Under the pieces are notes generated by a model that saw only the letters and a list, made by a program, of their open reading frames with translations, was not told the DNA's origin and ran no database searches. From positions 1-6,448 of the forward strand of contig JAGNZX010000031.1 of NCBI GenBank assembly GCA_017984185.1: a DNA stretch of 6,448 nucleotides, in the 5' to 3' direction. Below, one piece after another: positions 1 through 3,427 of the stretch. Both the position numbers and the translations under genes were made by a program. The stretch's first letter is position 1, and each line of letters starts with the position of its first letter. This stretch comes from Minisyncoccota bacterium (GTDB taxonomy: Bacteria; Patescibacteriota; Minisyncoccia; Phycocordibacterales; UBA9973).

Positions 1-37
1 AAGCATATTAATCGGTAACTTAATAAGTTATACATTA

Positions 38-57
38 CCCCGATTTATTCGGGGTTT
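38..57 (+). terminator. Probable intrinsic terminator of an upstream plus-strand gene
   Basis: A 6-bp GC-rich stem, CCCCGA with TCGGGG, closes a 5-nt loop (TTTAT) and is followed by TTTA. It probably ends a gene lying left of the window. Positions 1-37 carry stop codons in several frames and show no recognisable coding tail. The U-tract is short, so termination may be only partial. Confidence 0.6.
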
Positions 58-78
58 ATGTATTAATAATGAAAATAC

Positions 79-93
79 TGTTAAGATACAAAT
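79..93 (+). promoter_or_regulatory. Extended -10 promoter for a leaderless sigma-factor mRNA
   Basis: TG at 79-80, one spacer base, then TAAGAT at 82-87 form an extended -10 element. Exactly 6 nt separate the hexamer from the ATG at 94, so transcription would begin at or next to the start codon. No Shine-Dalgarno sequence and no good -35 box are visible. The same spacing recurs before the genes that start at 1799, 2155 and 5125, which strengthens the call. Confidence 0.5.
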
Positions 94-636
94 ATGCTAG
101 ATAATAATGAATTATCAGATAAAGAGATCATAGAAAAAATCAGAACTTCTGATAAAGAACTTTATGCTGTGCTTATAGATAGATATCAAAAGAAACTTTT
201 GCGTTATGCTTACAATTTAACCAAGGATGATAATAAGGCCACAGACATAGTACAAGAATCCTTTATCAAAGCCTTTATTAATTTAAATAGCTTTTATATT
301 GAAAAGAATTTTTCTAGTTGGATTTATCGGATTGTTCACAATCAAGCTATAAACATCACTAAAAAATATCAAAAAGAGACTCCCCTACTGGAAAATTGGG
401 ATTTTAAAAGTGAAGATGATGTTGAGGGAGATTTTCAGGAAAAAGAAATAAAAGAAAATGTAGAGGTTTGTTTAAAAGAAATTCCTTTACTTTATTCCGA
501 ACCCATCTCTTTATATTATATTGAAGAAAAATCATATGAAGAAATTAGTGATATCTTGAGAATCCCAATGGGTACAGTCGCAACCCGTATTAATAGAGCC
601 AAAAAATTAATGAAAAATATATGTCAAAAGAATTAA
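94..636 (+). CDS. ECF-type RNA polymerase sigma-70 factor
   Basis: This 180-residue protein has the two-domain layout of extracytoplasmic-function sigma factors, which direct RNA polymerase to a small stress or envelope regulon. Region 2 spans about residues 23-92, with the core-binding stretch DIVQESFIKAF (51-61) and the -10 recognition segment FSSWIYRIVHNQA (73-85). An acidic linker (about 103-121) leads to region 4 (about 124-176), whose helix-turn-helix is SYEEISDILRIPMGTVATRINRAKK (147-171 in outline). Length is normal for the family, and no region 1.1 or 3 is present. The ATG at 94 is chosen because a -10 box lies 6 nt before it and no ribosome binding site is seen. The 3' end overlaps the next gene by 16 nt, so the two are co-expressed. 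Target promoters cannot be read from this window. The family call is firm; the regulon is unknown. Confidence 0.93.
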   Translation: MLDNNELSDKEIIEKIRTSDKELYAVLIDRYQKKLLRYAYNLTKDDNKATDIVQESFIKAFINLNSFYIEKNFSSWIYRIVHNQAINITKKYQKETPLLENWDFKSEDDVEGDFQEKEIKENVEVCLKEIPLLYSEPISLYYIEEKSYEEISDILRIPMGTVATRINRAKKLMKNICQKN

Positions 637-1100
637 AAGATATTACAGAAAATGTAATGAGCCAAATTCATCAAGGTAAAATAAAAATGAAACCAAAAAT
701 ATATTTTATCATCGGTTCCATTCTCACCTTCTTGGGTGCAGTTTCAGCTTTTATTGTGTCTATATTTTTAACTAGCTTGATACGATTTTCTCTCCGCACA
801 CACCTGGGCCAGGGAGCTCAGTATAAATTAGACCAAATGTTATCAAATTTTCCGTGGTGGATAGTGATATTTACCATTATAAGTTTATCTATTGGGATCT
901 GGCTGGTTCGTAAATATGATTTCTCATACAAGATAAAACCCTGGGCAATGGTATTGAGTTTTATATTAATAATAGTGGTTGCTGGTTTTGCGATAGATAT
1001 GATGGGGCTAAATGATACTTTACGGCATCGTGGTCCAATGAAAGGAATGATGAGTAAGTATTTTCAAAATAACACACCTCAGCAAGACTGGAGAAGATAA
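621..1100 (+). CDS. Three-helix membrane protein, putative anti-sigma partner of the ECF factor
   Basis: A 159-residue protein with a short basic cytoplasmic N-terminus (residues 1-26, containing KDITENVMSQIHQGKIKMKPK) and three hydrophobic segments at about 27-51, 79-97 and 108-128. A hydrophilic tail rich in M, R, Q and N follows. It starts inside the sigma-factor gene (16-nt overlap) with no ribosome binding site, which implies translational coupling. Membrane proteins overlapping an ECF sigma gene are usually anti-sigma factors that hold the sigma at the membrane. That role is inferred from position. I see no HxxxCxxC zinc motif of ZAS-type anti-sigma factors. From memory, similar proteins beside ECF sigma genes occur in Parcubacteria. 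A sensor or channel-like role remains possible. Confidence 0.75.
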   Translation: MSKELKDITENVMSQIHQGKIKMKPKIYFIIGSILTFLGAVSAFIVSIFLTSLIRFSLRTHLGQGAQYKLDQMLSNFPWWIVIFTIISLSIGIWLVRKYDFSYKIKPWAMVLSFILIIVVAGFAIDMMGLNDTLRHRGPMKGMMSKYFQNNTPQQDWRR

Positions 1101-1120
1101 CAAGCTTAACCTAAAACACA

Positions 1121-1138
1121 AAGCCCCTTTCGGGGCTT
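1121..1138. terminator. Bidirectional intrinsic terminator between convergent genes
   Basis: AAGCCCC and GGGGCTT form a 7-bp stem. On the minus strand the loop reads GAAA and is followed by TGTGTTTT, a fair U-rich tail. On the plus strand the tail is weak (GATTT). It lies between the end of the membrane-protein gene (1100) and the end of the minus-strand gene (1185), so it probably serves both. Confidence 0.7.
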
Positions 1139-1184
1139 GATTTGCGCGACTTGGTGGACGATATTAGAACTGCTATTAAAAATT

Positions 1185-1799
1185 CTAAATCTTTTTCAAT
1201 TCCCATACTCTCCCAAACCTAGTCCACCTTTTCTCAACAATTTTCTTAGATAACTTCATAAAATATTTATTACCTTCAGAAATTTTTACATACTCCAACA
1301 TTGGAACTTGATGTGTGTCGCACACATAAAATGCATCTACGTCATAACCATACACAAACATTACATGATCAAGCAAACCACCGTATTTAAGTCCTATGTC
1401 TACCCCCACCACCCTTCCTTCATTAATTGCTTCTTCTACTTTAAACACTGCATCAGAAAAGCTTAGACGCGAAAATAAAATTGATACAACAAAGTCTTTA
1501 AAAGAATTAATCTTTTGTGTGTTTATAAATAATCCTAAAGAGTGTTGCTTAAGATATTTGGGTATCCTCACGAATTGCAACATCGTTCCCATAAGCCAAG
1601 AAGGCAACTTAAAACCAAAGAATCCCCTGTTCTCTACACCTTGAGGAGTAAGTTCTTGGTCATTAAATTTTTGAGGTAAATAGTAATGAAGTCCATAATA
1701 TAAAAAATCTCTGCCGCAACGGTTTTTGACAGTTTTCCCTTTAAATTTTTCTCGCTCCACAAAACCAAATTCTTCTAAAGTTATTGGCAACGTCTTCAT
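1185..1799 (-). CDS. C39-like papain-fold protein, putative cysteine peptidase
   Basis: A 204-residue protein that resembles C39-like cysteine peptidases. The likely catalytic Cys is C28 in NRCGRDFLYYGL. A late block, LDHVMFVYGYDVDAFYVCDT (142-161 or so), supplies H145 and, about 16 residues on, D161, matching the His followed by Asp/Asn order of C39 and C70 domains. Residues 60-110 are hydrophobic and basic but contain no convincing membrane helix. There is no signal peptide and no ABC-transporter fusion, so it would act in the cytosol unless exported by another route. Its substrate is unknown. The gene has its own predicted leaderless promoter at 1806-1814 and is separated from the GIY-YIG gene by the hairpin at 1842-1869. 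The fold is inferred from motif spacing, and activity is unproven. Confidence 0.7.
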   Translation of the reverse strand: MKTLPITLEEFGFVEREKFKGKTVKNRCGRDFLYYGLHYYLPQKFNDQELTPQGVENRGFFGFKLPSWLMGTMLQFVRIPKYLKQHSLGLFINTQKINSFKDFVVSILFSRLSFSDAVFKVEEAINEGRVVGVDIGLKYGGLLDHVMFVYGYDVDAFYVCDTHQVPMLEYVKISEGNKYFMKLSKKIVEKRWTRFGRVWELKKI

Positions 1800-1801
1800 G
1801 T

Positions 1802-2155
1802 TTAAATAATATCACAGTTCACATCCAATACACCCACAACAAAAAGAACCACATTGCTGTGGTTCTTTTGCTTTGCTCGACCGGCTGGATTTGACGGTCG
1901 AGTTTCTAAGTAATTCAATAACTGTTTCTTTAGGTATTTTCTACCCGAACAACTTTTAAGAAATCTTTCCCGACCCTCAGCATCTTTTTTATTTACATAG
2001 GCTTCATAGTAAATCAATTGTAAAGAATGTTTTTTAGAAGTGGTTTTTCCACCTTGTTTATTTATATGCTCTAGAAAACGTCTTTTCAGATCAGACGTAT
2101 AACCAATATACCAACTCTTACCACCCTGGTCTTCGAGAAGATAAGTATAGTACAT
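1802..2155 (-). CDS. GIY-YIG domain protein, small stand-alone nuclease-like
   Basis: A 117-residue protein whose first 83 or so residues form a compact GIY-YIG domain of the YhbQ/URI type. YYTYLL stands for the GIY strand, WYIGYT (Y16-I17-G18) is the YIG motif, and DLKRRFLEH follows with the catalytic Arg at R25 or R26. RERFLK (62-67) provides the expected Glu. Members cleave or nick DNA or are repair-associated, but the substrate of this subgroup is not established. Residues 86-117 (from RPSNPAGRA on) look like translated intergenic sequence. They run through the hairpin at 1876-1902, the terminator at 1842-1869 and the next gene's promoter. The functional protein is probably only about 85 residues plus a neutral tail. 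The ATG at 2155 is supported by TATAAT exactly 6 nt upstream. Confidence 0.88.
   Translation of the reverse strand: MYYTYLLEDQGGKSWYIGYTSDLKRRFLEHINKQGGKTTSKKHSLQLIYYEAYVNKKDAEGRERFLKSCSGRKYLKKQLLNYLETRPSNPAGRAKQKNHSNVVLFVVGVLDVNCDII
1806..1814 (-). promoter_or_regulatory. Extended -10 promoter for the C39-like gene
   Basis: On the minus strand TG (1814-1813), A, then TATTAT (1811-1806) form an extended -10, followed by exactly 6 nt and the ATG at 1799. The site lies within the last codons of the GIY-YIG reading frame. No convincing -35 box is present. A leaderless transcript is predicted. Confidence 0.5.
1842..1869 (-). terminator. Intrinsic terminator inside the GIY-YIG gene's 3' tail
   Basis: AAAAGAACCACA and TGTGGTTCTTTT form a perfect 12-bp stem around a 4-nt loop. 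On the minus strand the stem is followed by T-rich sequence (TTTTTGTTGT). It lies upstream of the stop codon of the GIY-YIG frame, so the last 30 or so codons sit in or beyond the terminator. Confidence 0.75.
1876..1902. other. 8-bp GC-rich hairpin, CTCGACCG/CGGTCGAG
   Basis: A perfect 8-bp stem closes an 11-nt loop. On the minus strand the loop carries TCAAATCC, which resembles the T-loop of tRNA-Asp in this window, and the distal arm contains GGTCGA. It lies in the non-conserved tail of the GIY-YIG gene, just upstream of the terminator. Its function is unknown; it may be a tRNA-derived remnant or part of the termination region. Confidence 0.4.
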
Positions 2156-2161
2156 AAATTA

Positions 2162-2189
2162 ATTATAATACCTGTCGCGTAAAAGCCAA
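2162..2189 (-). promoter_or_regulatory. Promoter of the GIY-YIG gene
   Basis: On the minus strand a consensus TATAAT (2167-2162) lies exactly 6 nt before the ATG at 2155. TTGGCT (2189-2184) sits 16 bp upstream as a possible -35. A leaderless transcript is predicted. The -35 half overlaps the stem-loop at 2173-2202. Confidence 0.55.
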
Positions 2190-2202
2190 GGCTCACGCGA
2201 CA
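2173..2202 (+). repeat. Stem-loop element, copy A
   Basis: TGTCGCGT pairs perfectly with ACGCGACA (8 bp). Inside lies an asymmetric internal loop, AAA on one side and C on the other, then a short AGCC/GGCT inner helix. The same base stem and AAA/C loop occur on the opposite strand at 2268-2304. It lies between a terminator and the GIY-YIG promoter. Its role is unknown. Confidence 0.5.
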
Positions 2203-2209
2203 CGCATAA

Positions 2210-2240
2210 AACAAAAAACACCCAAAGGGTGTTTTTTGTT
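2210..2240. terminator. Strong intrinsic terminator after the tRNA-Met/tRNA-Asp unit
   Basis: A 14-bp perfect stem, built of ACACCC/GGGTGT plus an A-tract/T-tract, closes a 3-nt loop. On the minus strand it reads as a GC-core hairpin followed by TTTTTTGTTTT, a good terminator for transcripts from the two minus-strand tRNA genes. Being symmetric, it could also stop plus-strand transcription. Confidence 0.8.
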
Positions 2241-2267
2241 CCCGCAACTTCACCATTTCTTGGCGAA

Positions 2268-2304
2268 GCCGCGTGGCAAATGCTTAGCATTTGCTTTACG
2301 CGGC
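2268..2304 (-). repeat. Stem-loop element, copy B, abutting the tRNA-Asp 3' end
   Basis: Read on the minus strand: GCCGCGT, AAA, GCAAATGC, loop TAA, GCATTTGC, C, ACGCGGC. The 7-bp base stem and 8-bp inner helix are perfect. The first base is the discriminator base of tRNA-Asp, so the hairpin forms the immediate 3' trailer of the tRNA precursor. Compared with 2173-2202 the base stem carries a compensatory change (T-A to C-G) and the same AAA/C internal loop, with a different inner helix. Confidence 0.5.
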
Positions 2305-2377
2305 GCGGTCGACCGGATTTGAACCGGCAACCTCTCCCGTGACAGGGGAGTGCTCTAACCAGTTGAGCTACGACCGC
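2304..2377 (-). tRNA. tRNA-Asp(GTC)
   Basis: A full 74-nt cloverleaf on the minus strand. Acceptor GCGGTCG pairs with CGACCGC. The D-stem is GCTC/GAGC, and the anticodon stem CTCCC/GGGAG encloses the loop CTGTCAC with anticodon GTC. The variable loop is AGGTT. The T-stem GCCGG/CCGGT carries one G-T pair around TTCAAAT. The discriminator is G73, as expected for tRNA-Asp. CCA is not encoded; the next bases are CCG, so a CCA-adding enzyme is needed. The gene has its own promoter (2387-2414) and is followed at once by a large hairpin. Confidence 0.96.
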
Positions 2378-2386
2378 AACTCCCCT

Positions 2387-2414
2387 ATTATACACAAAAT
2401 TGTCTATTTTCCAA
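2387..2414 (-). promoter_or_regulatory. Promoter of tRNA-Asp
   Basis: On the minus strand TTGGAA (2414-2409) and TATAAT (2392-2387) are separated by 16 bp. The predicted start near 2380 leaves a leader of only about 3 nt before the tRNA. It sits in the 48-bp gap between the two minus-strand tRNA genes. Confidence 0.6.
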
Positions 2415-2425
2415 GTCTTAAATTG

Positions 2426-2498
2426 TGTCGGCGACAGGGATCGAACCTGTGACCTGAGGCTTATGAGTCCTCCGCTCTACCGACTGAGCTACGCCGAC
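2426..2498 (-). tRNA. tRNA with CAT anticodon, elongator Met (or Ile2)
   Basis: A 73-nt cloverleaf on the minus strand. Acceptor GTCGGCG pairs with CGCCGAC. The D-stem is GCTC/GAGC, and the anticodon arm GAGGA-CTCATAA-GCCTC gives anticodon CAT. The variable loop is AGGTC, the T-stem ACAGG/CCTGT encloses TTCGATC, and the discriminator is A73. The 1-72 pair is intact (G-C), and there is no GG(G)/(C)CC run next to the loop, so it is not the initiator. It is either elongator tRNA-Met or the lysidine-modified tRNA-Ile2; sequence alone does not settle this. The pair nearest the loop (31-39) is an A-G mismatch. CCA is not encoded. Confidence 0.92.
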
Positions 2499-2506
2499 AT
2501 CCATGC

Positions 2507-2534
2507 AGAATAGCATATTTCAGCTATTTTTCAA
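2507..2534 (-). promoter_or_regulatory. Promoter of the minus-strand tRNA pair
   Basis: On the minus strand TTGAAA (2534-2529) and an extended -10, TG-C-TATTCT (2515-2507), are separated by 16 bp. The predicted start is near 2500, just before the tRNA 5' end at 2498. It lies back to back with the plus-strand promoter at 2543-2571. Confidence 0.55.
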
Positions 2535-2542
2535 ATACTTAT

Positions 2543-2571
2543 TTGCAAAAACCAGTTTTATGATGTAATAT
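2543..2571 (+). promoter_or_regulatory. Promoter upstream of the truncated initiator-tRNA copy
   Basis: TTGCAA (2543-2548), a 17-bp spacer and TAATAT (2566-2571) form a good promoter. Its predicted start near 2578 coincides with the start of the 27-bp repeat. A transcript from here would carry the partial tRNA copy and the inverted anticodon segment as a leader and then enter the intact initiator tRNA at 2686. Confidence 0.5.
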
Positions 2572-2578
2572 ATAGATT

Positions 2579-2605
2579 CACAGCGGGATAGAGAAGAGGC
2601 ATCTC
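2579..2605 (+). pseudogene. Truncated copy of the initiator tRNA 5' part
   Basis: These 27 bases are identical to 2683-2709, covering 3 nt of leader, the 5' acceptor strand and the whole D-arm of the initiator tRNA. Identity stops sharply at the end of the D-stem. No anticodon arm in the correct orientation, T-arm or 3' acceptor strand follows, so it cannot make a tRNA. The bases before both copies are also alike (TATAGATT versus TATAAATT), which suggests that part of the promoter was duplicated too. The two copies are 104 bp apart. Confidence 0.75.
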
Positions 2606-2632
2606 CAAAAGACTAATAGCGCGAATAACCAA

Positions 2633-2648
2633 AAGGTTATGAGCCTGC
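2633..2648 (-). repeat. Inverted copy of the initiator tRNA anticodon arm
   Basis: On the minus strand this segment reads GCAGGCTCATAACCTT. It matches tRNA positions 2710-2726 with one base missing, including 13 consecutive identical bases across the anticodon loop. It therefore lies antisense to the tRNA anticodon arm 65 bp upstream of it. Locally ATAACC (2625-2630) and GGTTAT (2635-2640) also form a 6-bp hairpin with an AAAA loop. Confidence 0.7.
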
Positions 2649-2672
2649 TGCCAAAACTCTGTCTAGCTTTGA

Positions 2673-2678
2673 TATAAA
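2673..2678 (+). promoter_or_regulatory. Possible -10 box of the initiator tRNA
   Basis: TATAAA lies 7 nt before the tRNA 5' end at 2686, a suitable distance for a start at about 2685. No good -35 hexamer is seen 16-18 bp upstream. The upstream promoter at 2543-2571 is an alternative or additional source of transcript. Confidence 0.45.
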
Positions 2679-2685
2679 TTTACAC

Positions 2686-2756
2686 AGCGGGATAGAGAAG
2701 AGGCATCTCGCAAGGCTCATAACCTTGAGACCCACGTTCGATTCGTGGTCCCGCAA
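2686..2756 (+). tRNA. Initiator tRNA-fMet(CAT)
   Basis: A 71-nt cloverleaf: acceptor AGCGGGA with TCCCGCA, D-stem GAGA/TCTC, anticodon arm CAAGG-CTCATAA-CCTTG, a 4-nt variable loop AGAC, T-stem CCACG/CGTGG around TTCGATT, discriminator A73. Three initiator marks are visible: bases 1 and 72 are mismatched (A-A), the D-stem has the purine-pyrimidine pair A11-T24, and GG/CC pairs flank the loop. Departures from the E. coli type are A1 instead of C1, AGG/CCT instead of GGG/CCC in the anticodon stem, and a short 7-nt D-loop. CCA is not encoded. The 3' end lies 2 nt from the stop codon of the convergent membrane-protein gene, and no plus-strand terminator is evident. Confidence 0.92.
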
Positions 2757-2758
2757 CA

Positions 2759-3427
2759 TTATATAAATCCGTAATTACGGAAAATTTGCTCGTATAAAGC
2801 AATAACTCTTTTGGCTTCCCTTTCAGTAAGTTCAAAAGCCAAACCTTCGTGAGCAATTCTATTTCTGATATTGTGAACTTCCCAAGCACTCGACAAACCT
2901 TTAAAATTTTCTTGGTTGGCCATCTTCAATCTGTCACCCAAGGTCGTCCCTTTAAAGCCAAGATCAGAGGACAAATTTTCGAGCATTGCGTCGGCTTCTA
3001 TAATGGCAAGTTTCCAATCACTCGAACTACTTGAAGATAAATAAGTTAAAACTTTATTCCATCTTGGGTTGTGTGATACGCTCGCTTCACCTCTCTCCTT
3101 TTCTGCTTTTTCTTTTTGATGAAGTGCATATTCATGGATCTCGTGGTGCAAATGTGCATGCTCTTTTTTTCTTATTTCTAAAAGCCGAATTGCACAATAA
3201 GATATTATAGAAAAGAAAAAAATTGTTAAAAAAGCCAAGAAGGTCTTATACAGAGACCAAACTTCAGGACTAGTAATTTTGTAAAATACTTCTCGCGCAA
3301 CAGAATACTCTTTACTAAATAAGTAATCTGGATTGAAGCTTTGATATTGAACAAATGAGGCTCTAGAAAGATAGAGAAATAATATAATCAAAACCACACT
3401 TATTTCTGCTGCAAATTCTTTTAACAT
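2759..3427 (-). CDS. Two-helix membrane protein with a C-terminal HEPN-like domain
   Basis: A 222-residue protein of a type I believe is common but uncharacterised in Parcubacteria. Membrane segments lie at about residues 8-22 and 61-82. A charged stretch rich in H, E and K (about 84-113) is probably a coiled or extended linker. A helical C-terminal domain (about 120-222) carries WKLAIIEADAMLE and then AWEVHNIRNRIAHEG. The latter holds R188-N-x3-H193, matching the R-x4-6-H signature with a polar residue after Arg that marks many HEPN ribonuclease domains. The HEPN assignment is inferred from this motif only. The start codon overlaps the end of gatA by 7 nt with no ribosome binding site, implying coupled translation. 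The gene ends 2 bp from the initiator tRNA. No toxin or antitoxin partner gene is adjacent. Confidence 0.85.
   Translation of the reverse strand: MLKEFAAEISVVLIILFLYLSRASFVQYQSFNPDYLFSKEYSVAREVFYKITSPEVWSLYKTFLAFLTIFFFSIISYCAIRLLEIRKKEHAHLHHEIHEYALHQKEKAEKERGEASVSHNPRWNKVLTYLSSSSSSDWKLAIIEADAMLENLSSDLGFKGTTLGDRLKMANQENFKGLSSAWEVHNIRNRIAHEGLAFELTEREAKRVIALYEQIFRNYGFI

Noticed and set aside
1396..1644. Plus-strand open frame opposite the C39-like gene
   Set aside because: It is a shadow frame. The minus-strand gene has its own promoter and a conserved-looking domain.
2159..2395. Minus-strand open frame of 78 codons (starting MYNRGVAVVAQLVRAL)
   Set aside because: It is translated tRNA-Asp plus terminator sequence. 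VAQLVRALPCHGRGCRFKSGRP is the usual reading of a tRNA gene and not a protein.
2579..2709. CRISPR-like repeat pair
   Set aside because: There are only two copies, the repeat is tRNA sequence, and there is no cas gene or further spacer.
2579..2756. Split or intron-containing initiator tRNA using the upstream 5' half
   Set aside because: The downstream copy is already complete with its own 5' half, so no splicing is needed and no intron structure was seen.
2769..2780. Perfect palindrome CCGTAATTACGG downstream of the initiator tRNA, considered as its terminator
   Set aside because: The stem would be only 4 bp with an AATT loop, and it lies in the coding 3' end of the HEPN-like gene. The following AAAATTT is not a U-tract.
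2680..2889. Minus-strand open frame of 69 codons across the initiator tRNA
   Set aside because: It is antisense to the tRNA and out of frame with the HEPN-like gene. The tail GPRIERGSQGYEPCEMPLL is tRNA-derived.
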